From: Planctomycetota bacterium
GTDB lineage: Bacteria; Planctomycetota; Phycisphaerae; Phycisphaerales; UBA1924
Direction: 5' to 3'
Length of the DNA stretch: 64,000 bases
Assembly (NCBI GenBank): GCA_020831805.1
Contig: JAFIFX010000003.1
Coordinates: 62,001 to 126,000, forward strand
Positions 36,493-44,394 of this stretch are shown here, piece by piece. Position numbers and translations under genes: made by a program. Numbering within the stretch: position 1 is the first letter of the stretch; every line of letters begins with the position of its first letter. Below the pieces are notes generated by a model, which had not been told where the DNA came from, ran no database searches, and saw only the letters and a list, made by a program, of their open reading frames with translations.

Positions 36493-36504
36493 CACAGATC
36501 TGTG
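36493..36504. promoter_or_regulatory. Palindrome CACAGATCTGTG upstream of cysteine-rich gene 2
   Basis: A perfect 12-bp palindrome 72 bp upstream of the -35 at 36565. It sits at the same relative place as the distal CACAGATC repeat ahead of gene 1, and a TTCCGGG lies 17 bp before the shared ACAGATCT in both. It is a candidate binding site for a dimeric regulator. Confidence 0.45.
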
Positions 36505-36564
36505 CAGAAACGCACCCATACATAGCAACTTTGTGGATCGCAACCCGCGCCCGAGCAATTCTGC

Positions 36565-36592
36565 TTGCAGTCCGACAGCACACATGTACATT
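36565..36592 (+). promoter_or_regulatory. Sigma70-like promoter of cysteine-rich gene 2
   Basis: -35 TTGCAG (36565-36570), 16-bp spacer and -10 TACATT (36587-36592), followed by GGCGATG. Matches the promoter of the upstream paralogue in sequence and geometry. Confidence 0.65.
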
Positions 36593-36694
36593 GGCGATGC
36601 ACCGCGCACGCGTCCGACCAACAGACCATCCTCCATCGCCGAACGGTTCGGCGAACCGACGACGCGCCGCGCGAAGAACGCAAAGGAGCTGAGC

Positions 36695-37468
36695 ATGAAA
36701 CGCATCGCAAGCCTGTTCACCCTCTGTCTCGCGGGTTCTGTCGCGATGGGCTGGCCGGCCTTCAACGCCGCACTGCTCGTCAACCAGGCCGCCCCCGCCC
36801 CCCAGGCCACCGTCGCCGCCCCGGTCGCGGCCGAACCCGAGGGGGGCGATGTCGGCGCCGACTTCCCCCTCTGCCTCTTCGGCTTCAGCAAGGACGACTG
36901 CCACGGCGTCGTCCAGCCCGGCGAGTACAAGGTCTCACGCTGCGACCTCACCGGCTGCCAAACGATCATCGTCACGGGCGCCGTCTACGAAACCCGCTTC
37001 CAGAGCAGCGGCCTCCCCTGCGGCGTCATCTGCGAAACCCTCTGCGACGAGTTCCCCGACGGCCGCTTCATCCTCAAGTTCGACTATGTCCTCCGCGGCG
37101 ACTCCTGCTGCCCCTACCGCGGCTCATGGCACGGCGAATGGTCCTACACCGTCCCCGGGCGCGTCTTCGAGGGCCGCGCCCATGGCACCATCGGCGTCGG
37201 CACCAACCGCGCCTCCGCCTGCCCCGTCACCCACGACGGCTGCGAGCCCTGCTACGATGTCCGCCTCAACGACGACGGCTGGTACATCGGCTTCGAGGGC
37301 TCCTTCCGAGGCACCGCCACCTCCAGCGTCCTCCCCCACCAGGAAGACCTCCACTTCACCATGGACGGCACCTGGATCATCGACCCAACCTCGGCCCGCC
37401 CCTTCACCGCCCCCTTCCGCGTCCGCAACCGCTTCGACGGCACCCACCTCCGCTGGGCCTGCCCCTGA
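36695..37468 (+). CDS. Secreted cysteine-rich protein, paralogue 2 (unknown family)
   Basis: 257 residues. The Sec signal is MKRIASLFTLCLAGSVAMG, then comes an Ala/Pro linker and a domain aligned end to end with the upstream protein. The landmarks are LCLFGFSKDDCHGVVQPG, CDLTGCQTIIVTGAV, CDEFPDGR, DSCCPYRGSWHGEW, GTIGVGTNR, CEPCYDVR, FEGSFRG and HFTMDGTWI, with 13 Cys in matching positions after the signal. AAAGGAG lies 6 nt before the ATG. It has its own promoter and terminator, so both copies are independent units made by a duplication that included regulatory DNA. Function unknown; no catalytic motif visible. Confidence 0.8.
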   Translation: MKRIASLFTLCLAGSVAMGWPAFNAALLVNQAAPAPQATVAAPVAAEPEGGDVGADFPLCLFGFSKDDCHGVVQPGEYKVSRCDLTGCQTIIVTGAVYETRFQSSGLPCGVICETLCDEFPDGRFILKFDYVLRGDSCCPYRGSWHGEWSYTVPGRVFEGRAHGTIGVGTNRASACPVTHDGCEPCYDVRLNDDGWYIGFEGSFRGTATSSVLPHQEDLHFTMDGTWIIDPTSARPFTAPFRVRNRFDGTHLRWACP

Positions 37469-37524
37469 TCCAACGCCCCTCCCGAGACCCTGATCTCGGC
37501 GAACGCCGGCTCTCCGACCCGGCC

Positions 37525-37557
37525 GCCCCGGCCCGCCCACGCGCGGGCCGGGGCTTT
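37525..37557 (+). terminator. Intrinsic terminator of cysteine-rich gene 2
   Basis: A 12-bp stem GCCCCGGCCCGC/GCGGGCCGGGGC with a 6-nt loop is followed by TTTGT. It starts 57 nt after the stop and lies 16 nt before the convergent ankyrin gene end, so it may serve that side as well. Confidence 0.85.
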
Positions 37558-37572
37558 GTCAGAACCACACCC

Positions 37573-38396
37573 TCACAACTTGGGCGGCCACACCCCCGGC
37601 CCCGACCCATCCGGATACACCGGCTTCGGAAACCGTCGCGCCGCCGGCTCCACCACCGCCCACATCGCCATCGCGTTGGCGTGCTCCGGCGTGCCGTGTT
37701 TCATCTCCTTGATGTCGCAAGCAAGCCGATCGACCGCCGTCCGCCACATCCAGGTCGGGATGTTCGGGTTCGCCCCTGCCCTGATGAGCGACCGGACGAT
37801 CTCCAGACTCCCCTTGCTCACCGCTTTCTCTAAAGCGGTATTGCCGATCGCGAACTCCGCGTGGGCGTTGACATCCACCCCCTTGCCGATCAACCACCGC
37901 ACCCCCACAGCATCGCCCGCCAGAACCGCATCAATCAGCGGCGTGTACGCAAGATCCGCGGTGAAAGTGTCCTTCAACCGGTCCAGCCCCCTCGTCCACA
38001 ACCATTCCAGCCGCGGAAAGTGATTCCCCTCCAACAGCAGCACGATCGGGTTCTCAGCGACCGTTTCCTCCTCGTTCCGCAACTCGATCAGATCCTCCCA
38101 CCGAGCCCCGTCCTTGAACGCCCGCTCGACCAGCGGCTCCGGCGCCAAGATCGCCAGCCGCACAAACGCGGGCACAAAGTGGCCCGGCTCCACGATCAGC
38201 CGTCCCCCGCGTCCATCAACCGCGAAACCGCCTCCCAATGCCCCGCCCCCACCGCACAGTCCAGCGGCCGCTCGCCGTCCACACCCACCGCGTTCGGATC
38301 CACCCCCTCCGCCAGCAACTGCTCCACCAAGGCCATCCCAGTCTCGCGATCCTCCAAAGCCACCGCCTCGCACAACAACTGCACCTGCTCCGCCAT
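37573..38396 (-). pseudogene. Ankyrin-repeat protein gene with a frameshift
   Basis: Two reading frames together form one ankyrin-like protein. The first starts MAEQVQLLCEAVALEDRETG and runs through EGVDPNAVGVDGERPLDCAV, then stops after LMDAGDG at about 38196. The protein resumes in another frame at RLIVEPGHFVPAFVRL and continues through AYTPLIDAVLAGDAVGVRWLIGKG and NTALEKAVSKGSLEIVRSL to the stop at 37573. The switch falls at a run of five C on the plus strand (38204-38208). One extra base there would restore a single ~274-residue frame. It is a recent mutation, a sequencing slip or -1 slippage. The start lies 7 nt after the upstream gene's stop. Confidence 0.6.
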
Positions 38397-38403
38397 GTCC
38401 CCA

Positions 38404-39165
38404 TCATGCACGCCCATGACGAACCCTCGCACCTATGGCGGCCTGCCTCCCCCCACACTCCGGGCACACAACCCCATCAACCCCCGCAAGGTCATACCCG
38501 CACGCTACACAAAGCCCCCGCCCCCGCCGTCGCGCCCGCCTGATCGCCACCGGCAGGACCACCGAAGCCCAAATCCCGACCGCCCCGACCAGACTGTTCA
38601 GAACAATCCCGGACCACACCGGCCCGTAGGGCACCGTGTAACCCATCGCGGCACGCCCGGTCGGATCCGCAATGTGGCGCAGGTTCGCGGCCCTAAAAGA
38701 GACCCCGCTGGCGTCATCCATGCTCCAGTGCCCCCCGCGCCAGGCACGAAATAGCCAGCCGGCCGCATACAGCCGCCAAGAGTTCGCGCCCGGTGCATGC
38801 ACCCGGGCAAACGGAGTACCCCTGCGGACGATCGGAGACACTGCGTGCCGCGGCAACCTGTTGTCCGCCTGTGCCCAGGAGGCGAGCACATCCGGTGTGC
38901 TCTGAGGAAGCCGAATGCACTCCGTATCGGTCCAGCCCACACTGCTGTACACGCCGATTTGCCAGAGCTGCTGCGGATGCTCCGCCTCAACACCGTGCAG
39001 CACCCGCACGCGGGTCCATCCATCGGGCACGAAAACGCTGGAAATCACGCCCCCAATCGATGTCAGGAACATGAATGCAATGCCACCTACGCTGCACCAC
39101 GCCAGCGACCTCCAACCAACCGCCCCACCCCAAACAGTAATCACGCCATTACGCCGTCGGCCCAT
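38404..39165 (-). CDS. Membrane protein with C-terminal CxxCGYDL zinc ribbon
   Basis: 253 residues. TM1 is at ~20-45 (AWCSVGGIAFMFLTSIGGVISSVFV), followed by a ~130-residue extracytoplasmic part. TM2 is at ~187-212 (GIVLNSLVGAVGIWASVVLPVAI), followed by an Arg-rich stretch RRARRRGRGL and the ribbon CVACGYDLAGVDGVVCPECG. That ribbon is common at the end of planctomycete membrane proteins of unknown role. Four Cys suit one zinc. It is probably co-transcribed with the ankyrin gene that follows within 8 nt. Confidence 0.75.
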   Translation of the reverse strand: MGRRRNGVITVWGGAVGWRSLAWCSVGGIAFMFLTSIGGVISSVFVPDGWTRVRVLHGVEAEHPQQLWQIGVYSSVGWTDTECIRLPQSTPDVLASWAQADNRLPRHAVSPIVRRGTPFARVHAPGANSWRLYAAGWLFRAWRGGHWSMDDASGVSFRAANLRHIADPTGRAAMGYTVPYGPVWSGIVLNSLVGAVGIWASVVLPVAIRRARRRGRGLCVACGYDLAGVDGVVCPECGGRQAAIGARVRHGRA

Positions 39166-39171
39166 TCCTGC

Positions 39172-39208
39172 CTCCGCGCCCTCTGCGTGATCTCCGCGCC
39201 CTCTGCGT
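39172..39208. repeat. Tandem 17-bp CTCCGCGCCCTCTGCGT repeat
   Basis: Two exact copies (39172-39188 and 39192-39208) with a 20-bp period lie between prpB and the ribbon protein gene. The CTCTGCG/CGCAGAG words recur in the large inverted repeat at 63233-63323, suggesting a dispersed intergenic repeat family. Confidence 0.6.
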
Positions 39209-39231
39209 ACAAAAATCTCCTCCCCCTTACC

Positions 39232-40119
39232 TCACGCCGGAAACTCCCACGCCGTCCCCGGCGTGTAGCCTACCATCTTGTACAGCTCCTCCCGCGTCTG
39301 CATCGCCCCCAACCGCCCTTCCAAGGTCCCCGTCTCCCGCAACTCGGCCAGCATCCCCACCATCGCTCCCATCGCCGCCCGCAGCGTGCTGACCGGGTAG
39401 ATCACGATGTCATACCCCAGCTCCCCGAAGCGGGCCAGCGGGATCATCTCGGTCTTGCCGAACTCGGTCATGTTCGCCAGCAGATACGGGCGCCGATCTT
39501 TCAGCGGTTCCATCGCCTGCGCGAAGCGCCCGAACTCATCCGCCGTCGCCAGCCCCTCCGGAAAGATCATCGTCGCCCCCGCCTCGACATACGCGTTTGC
39601 CCGAGTCACCGCCGCATCAAACCCCTCCACGCCCTTGGCATCCGTCCGTGCGCAGATGATGAACTCGCCGCCCGAGCAGTCTGCCGACGCCTTGGCCGCC
39701 CACGCGATCTTGCTCGCGGCCTGCTCGACCGAAATCAACGCCTTGCCGTCCAGATGACCGCAGCGCTTTGGAAACACCTGGTCCTCCAGGTGCAGCCCGG
39801 CCGCCCCGGCGCGGTGGTACTCGATCACCGTCCGGCGGGTCATCTCCTCCTCGCCAAAGCCCGTGTCCGCGTCGGCGATCACCGGCAGGCCCGAGCCCAT
39901 GACCACCTCGCGGACCACCCGGCTGAAATGGTCCAGCGTCAGCAGCCCGATGTCCGGCACCCCCGCCGCCACCGAGGTCGCCCCGCCCGAGACATACGCC
40001 GCGGTGAACCCCGCGTCCCGCACGGCCATGGCCACCAGCGCATTGAACGCCCCCGGCGCGGCCACCACGCCCTGGTCCATGTGCTCGCGGAGGGTCCGTC
40101 CGGGGTGTTTCTCATGCAT
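39232..40119 (-). CDS. prpB: Methylisocitrate lyase
   Basis: 295 residues of the isocitrate lyase/PEP mutase superfamily. It cleaves 2-methylisocitrate to pyruvate and succinate in propionate breakdown. GGATSVAAGVPDIGLL, VIADADTGFG (Mg ligands), HLEDQVFPKRCGHLDGK (catalytic Cys in KRCGH), ICARTDAKGVEGFDAA and FPEG are family signatures. Length matches PrpB. The ATG giving MHEKHPGRTLREH has GGGGAG upstream and fits relatives; longer in-frame extensions run through the divergent lipoprotein gene. prpD and a possible prpC lie nearby on the same strand but are not contiguous. Confidence 0.93.
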   Translation of the reverse strand: MHEKHPGRTLREHMDQGVVAAPGAFNALVAMAVRDAGFTAAYVSGGATSVAAGVPDIGLLTLDHFSRVVREVVMGSGLPVIADADTGFGEEEMTRRTVIEYHRAGAAGLHLEDQVFPKRCGHLDGKALISVEQAASKIAWAAKASADCSGGEFIICARTDAKGVEGFDAAVTRANAYVEAGATMIFPEGLATADEFGRFAQAMEPLKDRRPYLLANMTEFGKTEMIPLARFGELGYDIVIYPVSTLRAAMGAMVGMLAELRETGTLEGRLGAMQTREELYKMVGYTPGTAWEFPA

Positions 40120-40156
40120 GGTCCATCTTACTCCCCGCCCGCGATACACTGATCCC

Positions 40157-42046
40157 ATGACCACCCCCGCCCGCCTGCTCCTCGCCGCCGCCCTGCTCGC
40201 GGCCGGCTCGGCGTGTAACCAGCCCCGCCTGGCCGACCGCCCCTCGTCGGAGCCGACCCCCGAGTCGATCTCCGCGAAACGACCCGCCCAGCACGCCCTC
40301 GCCGACGCCCGCATCAGCCTGGCCGCCACGACCCGGCGCGACGGGAACCTCACCGTCGTCCAGGGCCAGCCGACCATGGAGCAGATCCAGGTCTTCGCCG
40401 CCGACGGCGGGACCACCGTCATCAACCTCCGCCCGCCGGAAGCCATGGCCGAGGTCCCCTTCGACCAGCGGGCCGTCACCGAGCGGGCCGGCATGCGGCA
40501 TATCTCCATCCCGGCCACGCCGGACACCATCACCACCGCCCAGGTCGAGGCCTTCGCCCGGGCCATCGAATCCGTCCGCGGCCCCGTGATGCTCCACTGC
40601 GGTACCGGCAGCACCGCCGGCACCATGTGGGCCGCCTACCTCGCCACCCACCAGAACCAGCCCCGCAGCGCGGCCATCGCCCGCGGAAAGGCCGTCGGCA
40701 TGCAGGACACCCACCAGCCCGTCGCCGAGCGACTGATGCTCGAAGTTCCCGACCGCGTCATGGCCGCCATCGACCCGGCCAACCTGCGGCAGTGGGTCGA
40801 CCGACTCGCCGAGTTCGGCACACGCCACACCCTGTCGGATACGGAGTCCGACACCCGCGGCATCGGCGCCGCCCGGCGCTGGGTGGCCGCAGAGTTCGAG
40901 CGCGTCACGGCGGATTCCGGGCGCACGGGTGACCTGGCCGTCCGTGTGGAGTTCGACCCGCACGCCGTGCCGGCCGACGGTCGCCGGCTTGTCCGGGACG
41001 CCGAAGTCGTCAATGTGGTCTGCACCATCCCCGGCGCGGATCCGGCCTCGCGGAATCGTTTGTACTATGTGCTCGCGCACCTGGATTCGCGGGCGAGTGA
41101 TCCCAACGACTTCACCTCCGACGCGCCCGGCGCCAACGACGACGCGTCGGGCGTGGCGGCGTTGATCGAGCTGGCGCGGGTGCTCAGCCGCGAGCGGCTG
41201 GACTCGACCATCGTGCTGATGGCCACCAGCGGCGAGGAGCAGGGCCTGTTCGGGGCGCGGCTCCACGCCCAGGCCGCCAAGGCGGCGGGCAAGGACATCC
41301 GGGCCGTGCTGAACAACGACACCATCGGCGACCCGACCGGGCCGCGGACGGTCAAGAACGAGGTGCGGGTGTTTTCGGAGGGCTTGCCGCTGGAGTTGCT
41401 CACGCTGGACCCAAACCGGCTGTCCGCGGCCGTGCGCCAGATCCGGAATCTGGGGGCCGAGTCCGACGGCCAGAGCCGGCAGTTGGCCCGGTACATCCAC
41501 GAGATCGGCGAGCTGCACCGGGCACCGGTGCGGGCCAAGATGGTGTTCCGGCCGGACCGATTCCTGCGCGGCGGGGACCACACGCCGTTCAACGAGCTCG
41601 GATTCCCGGCGGTGCGGTTCACGGAGTTGTACGACTCGTACGACCGGCAGCACCAGGACATCCGGGTCGAGGGCGGCGTCCAGTACGGCGATCTGCCGGA
41701 GTTTGTCGACGCCGACTATCTCGCGGATGTGACGCGGCTGAACGCGATCGCGTTGGTCCACATGGCCAACGCGCCGTCGATCCCGGCCAACGCGCGGATC
41801 ATCGTGGCGGAGCTGACCAACGACACGACGCTGCGGTGGGATCCGAGCCCGGAGCCGGATGTGGCGGGGTACGAGATCGTCTGGCGCGACACGGCCAGCC
41901 CGGTGTGGCAGCACCGCCAGGATGTCGGGAACCGAACCGAAGGGACCGTACCGCGGACGAAGGACAACTCGACCTTCGGCGTGCGGGCGTACGACCGGCG
42001 GGGGTACCGGTCGCCGGTGGCGTTCCCGGTGCCGGGGCGGGAGTAA
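40157..42046 (+). CDS. Lipoprotein: phosphatase-like domain fused to M28 peptidase
   Basis: 629 residues. A lipoprotein signal has lipobox AGSAC (Cys ~20). Residues ~60-175 resemble the DUF442/BLH phosphatase-like domain (GQPTMEQIQVFAADGGTTVINLR, then VMLHCGTGSTAGTMWAAYL). The Cys is kept, but the Arg expected in its P-loop is absent, so it is probably inactive. Residues ~210-540 form an M28 zinc aminopeptidase with LAHLDSR, GANDDASGVAAL, SGEEQGLFGA, LNNDTIGD and GGDHTPFNELGFPAVRF, all metal ligands present. An FnIII-like domain (~545-629, LRWDPSPEPDVAGYEIVWR) closes it. It faces the periplasm or exterior and likely trims peptides. It is divergent from prpB with a 37-nt gap. Confidence 0.82.
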   Translation: MTTPARLLLAAALLAAGSACNQPRLADRPSSEPTPESISAKRPAQHALADARISLAATTRRDGNLTVVQGQPTMEQIQVFAADGGTTVINLRPPEAMAEVPFDQRAVTERAGMRHISIPATPDTITTAQVEAFARAIESVRGPVMLHCGTGSTAGTMWAAYLATHQNQPRSAAIARGKAVGMQDTHQPVAERLMLEVPDRVMAAIDPANLRQWVDRLAEFGTRHTLSDTESDTRGIGAARRWVAAEFERVTADSGRTGDLAVRVEFDPHAVPADGRRLVRDAEVVNVVCTIPGADPASRNRLYYVLAHLDSRASDPNDFTSDAPGANDDASGVAALIELARVLSRERLDSTIVLMATSGEEQGLFGARLHAQAAKAAGKDIRAVLNNDTIGDPTGPRTVKNEVRVFSEGLPLELLTLDPNRLSAAVRQIRNLGAESDGQSRQLARYIHEIGELHRAPVRAKMVFRPDRFLRGGDHTPFNELGFPAVRFTELYDSYDRQHQDIRVEGGVQYGDLPEFVDADYLADVTRLNAIALVHMANAPSIPANARIIVAELTNDTTLRWDPSPEPDVAGYEIVWRDTASPVWQHRQDVGNRTEGTVPRTKDNSTFGVRAYDRRGYRSPVAFPVPGRE

Positions 42047-42060
42047 GTCGAGGGGAGGAG

Positions 42061-42088
42061 CACTGGTTGCCCTTCGGGTCAACCAGTG
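42061..42088. terminator. Hairpin between convergent genes
   Basis: The 9-bp stem CACTGGTTG/CAACCAGTG encloses an inner CC-TTCG-GG tetraloop hairpin. It lies 14 nt after the lipoprotein stop and 8 nt before the convergent LOG gene stop, with no T-tract. It may be a bidirectional attenuator or a copy of a dispersed palindromic repeat. Confidence 0.5.
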
Positions 42089-42096
42089 GCACCCGG

Positions 42097-42675
42097 TTAG
42101 CGGTGGACTTTGAGGTCGTCTGTGGCGGCGAGGCGGTCGAGCATGGCCGCGGGGTCGGGGTCGAAGACGAGGCGGTCCATGGTGGACTGGGGGACGAGGC
42201 CCTTGTCGGCGGCGTGGTTGAGCCAGGTGCGCAGGCCCTGGTAGAAGCCGTCGGTGTCGAGGAAGCCGATGGCCTTGTCGTGGATGGCCAGCTGGTTCCA
42301 GGTGATGGCCTCGAAGACCTCGTCGAGGGTGCCGACGCCGCCGGGCAGGGCGAGGAAGGCCGAGGCCCGCTCGGCCATCATGGCCTTGCGTTCGTGCATG
42401 GTGCTGATGATGTGCAGCTCGGTGCAGCCGGTGTGGGCGAGTTCCTTGTCGACCATCGAGCGTGGGATGACCCCCACCACCGGTGCTCCGGCTTCGAGGG
42501 CGGCGTCGGCGACGACGCCCATGAGGCCGACGCGGCCGCCGCCGAAGACCAGGCCGAGGCCGCGCTCGCCGATGAGCCGGCCGACGGTGCGGGCGGCCTC
42601 GGCGTAGGCGGGGTCGAGGCCGGTGCGGGCGCCGCAGAAGACGGCAACGAAGCGCCCGCCATTTGGATCACTCAT
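42097..42675 (-). CDS. TIGR00730/LOG family nucleotide 5'-monophosphate phosphoribohydrolase
   Basis: 192 residues. A Rossmann-like fold with VAVFCGAR, LVFGGGRVGLMG, MHERKAMM and the signature LPGGVGTLDEVFE (PGGxGTxxE). Members release a nucleobase or cytokinin from its riboside 5'-monophosphate; many bacterial forms act in nucleotide housekeeping. The start overlaps the prpD stop by 8 nt, so the two are translated from one transcript. The family call is firm; the natural substrate here is not known. Confidence 0.9.
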   Translation of the reverse strand: MSDPNGGRFVAVFCGARTGLDPAYAEAARTVGRLIGERGLGLVFGGGRVGLMGVVADAALEAGAPVVGVIPRSMVDKELAHTGCTELHIISTMHERKAMMAERASAFLALPGGVGTLDEVFEAITWNQLAIHDKAIGFLDTDGFYQGLRTWLNHAADKGLVPQSTMDRLVFDPDPAAMLDRLAATDDLKVHR

Positions 42676-44299
42676 AGCCGTCCCGGGTGTTGTAGGTGAA
42701 GTCGTGCAGGTCGCGGATTTGATCGGCCGACTTGGCGCCGAGCTTCTCGAAGCGGGCGATCAGGTCGGCCGGGTCAGCCTGGACGAGTTGGCCGAGCAGG
42801 TTGAACTTGTGGCGGAGGATGCCCTTGAGGTCGGCGGTCGTGTTGCGGGCGTGGCCGCCGGGGTACATGACCATTCCGGAGTCGTGGGTCTTGCCGGCAT
42901 CGTCGGTGATGACCAGGGAGGTGGGGATGCCGTCGGGGTAGTTGCGGTCGTACTCGTCGCCGCCGTGGGCGAACTCGATCTTGTCCATGAGTTTGCGGGT
43001 CAGCGGGTTGTTGATGGCGTCGGCGTGGTAGTCGTCGGGCTCGAGCATGAGCTCGGTCCAGCCGGACTTCTTGCTCTCCAGGGCCTTGCGGAGCAGGGTG
43101 GCGACGATGTAGACCATGGAGTGGTCGGCGGACTGGCGGGTGGTGGGGTTGCGCTTGGCGGGGTCGCCGATGATGCCGAAGGCGGGCTCGTAGGCGGTGA
43201 TCTTGATGTTGGCGATCTTCGCGCCGCTGGCGTCGTCGAGCAGCCCGGGGGCCTTGTCGAGCAGGTCCATCACGGCCTGGAGGGCGCCGGCGGACTGGTG
43301 CTCGTAGAGGCCAAGCTTGAAGTGCATGCCCATGATGGTGAAGTCTTCGCCGGCGCGGCTGAGGATCAGGTCGAAGGGCGCCGCGTCGGCCTTCCTGGTA
43401 TTGGCCGTCGTGGCTCCCCCCCCCCCGACCTTCTGGAACATCTGGCCGGGGCCTTCGAAGATGCGGAAGATGGCCTCGGGGTTGCGGAAGATGTCGCGCG
43501 GGCCGAGGAAGCCGGCCATGGAGCGCTTGACGCTGAGGACGGCGAACTCCGTGGAGATTGCGGCGGACGCGCCCTTGGAGTCGGAGAGCTGCTTGCCGGC
43601 GCGGATGGCCCGGAAGGGGATGGCGTGGGCGACGGTCATGCCGATGGCGGACTCGATCTGTTCGGCGGTCGCGCCGAGCATCGCGCCGAAGACGGCAGCG
43701 GAGGCGATCGCGCCGTGGACGACATGGTCGACCTTGTAGGTTTTGAGGCTGAAGACCTCGGCGAGGCGGCCGCGGATCTCGTCGTGGAGGACCATGGCGC
43801 GGAGGGCGTACGCACCGTCGCGCCCGGTCATCTGGGCCGCAGCGACGGCGACGGAGTAGAAGTCGTTGTGGCCGAACTCACCGGCGGTGTGGCCGAAGCC
43901 CGGGTTGTAGCCGAAGTTGGTGCCGTTGGAGTCCCACTCACGGACGGCGGAGCAGTTGGCGACGATGGCCTTCTCGGGCTGGACCTGGACCTTGGAGCCG
44001 AAGACGGTCGCGCCGGGGCGCTTGGCCTTGCCGAGCAGTTTGGTGGCCTCGGTGACGGGGTACTGGAGGGCCTCTTCGCGGAGGACGGTCGGGGCGTTGG
44101 TTTTCAGGGCGAGGGCGGAGAGGCCGCAGAGGACGGCGTCGGTGAAGAAGAGGTTGGTGCGTTCGAGGACGGCGGGGGAGGGCTCGCCGGGGGTAGCGGG
44201 GTCGTCGGAGAGGAAGTCGATGGCGAAGCGGGCGATGCCGAGGGCCTGGTTGGAGTCGGCGGGGAGTTTGACTTGGGTATCGGTGGCGACGGCGGGCAT
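42668..44299 (-). CDS. prpD: 2-methylcitrate dehydratase, MmgE/PrpD family
   Basis: 543 residues, somewhat longer than the ~480-residue norm. It dehydrates 2-methylcitrate toward 2-methylaconitate. GYNPGFGHTAGEFGHNDFYS, YKVDHVVHGAIASAA, IGMTVAHAIPFRAIR, KSGWTELMLEPDD and DRNYPDGIPTSLVI are recognisable family segments. The C-terminal dimerisation domain is intact. A run of 11 G on the coding strand (plus-strand C at 43416-43426) encodes GGG in VGGGGATTAN. It could slip and switch the gene off. GAGAGGAG lies about 6 nt before the ATG. It is followed by the LOG gene with an 8-nt overlap. Confidence 0.88.
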   Translation of the reverse strand: MPAVATDTQVKLPADSNQALGIARFAIDFLSDDPATPGEPSPAVLERTNLFFTDAVLCGLSALALKTNAPTVLREEALQYPVTEATKLLGKAKRPGATVFGSKVQVQPEKAIVANCSAVREWDSNGTNFGYNPGFGHTAGEFGHNDFYSVAVAAAQMTGRDGAYALRAMVLHDEIRGRLAEVFSLKTYKVDHVVHGAIASAAVFGAMLGATAEQIESAIGMTVAHAIPFRAIRAGKQLSDSKGASAAISTEFAVLSVKRSMAGFLGPRDIFRNPEAIFRIFEGPGQMFQKVGGGGATTANTRKADAAPFDLILSRAGEDFTIMGMHFKLGLYEHQSAGALQAVMDLLDKAPGLLDDASGAKIANIKITAYEPAFGIIGDPAKRNPTTRQSADHSMVYIVATLLRKALESKKSGWTELMLEPDDYHADAINNPLTRKLMDKIEFAHGGDEYDRNYPDGIPTSLVITDDAGKTHDSGMVMYPGGHARNTTADLKGILRHKFNLLGQLVQADPADLIARFEKLGAKSADQIRDLHDFTYNTRDGYE

Positions 44300-44394
44300 G
44301 GCGGCTCCTCTCCGGAAGGGGTGTGGAAGTTGGGGGAGGGATGGTAGGGGCGGAGGGGGCGGTTGGGGGTCTGGCGTGGTGGATCAGGGCCCTG

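Noticed and set aside
36565..37833. 422-codon plus-strand frame over the second cysteine-rich gene
   Set aside because: It is an Arg/Pro/His-rich shadow frame. The overlapping frame has a signal peptide, an SD site and a paralogue.
39172..39208. CRISPR-like array
   Set aside because: There are only two 17-bp units separated by 3 bp, with no spacers and no cas genes; it is a simple tandem repeat.
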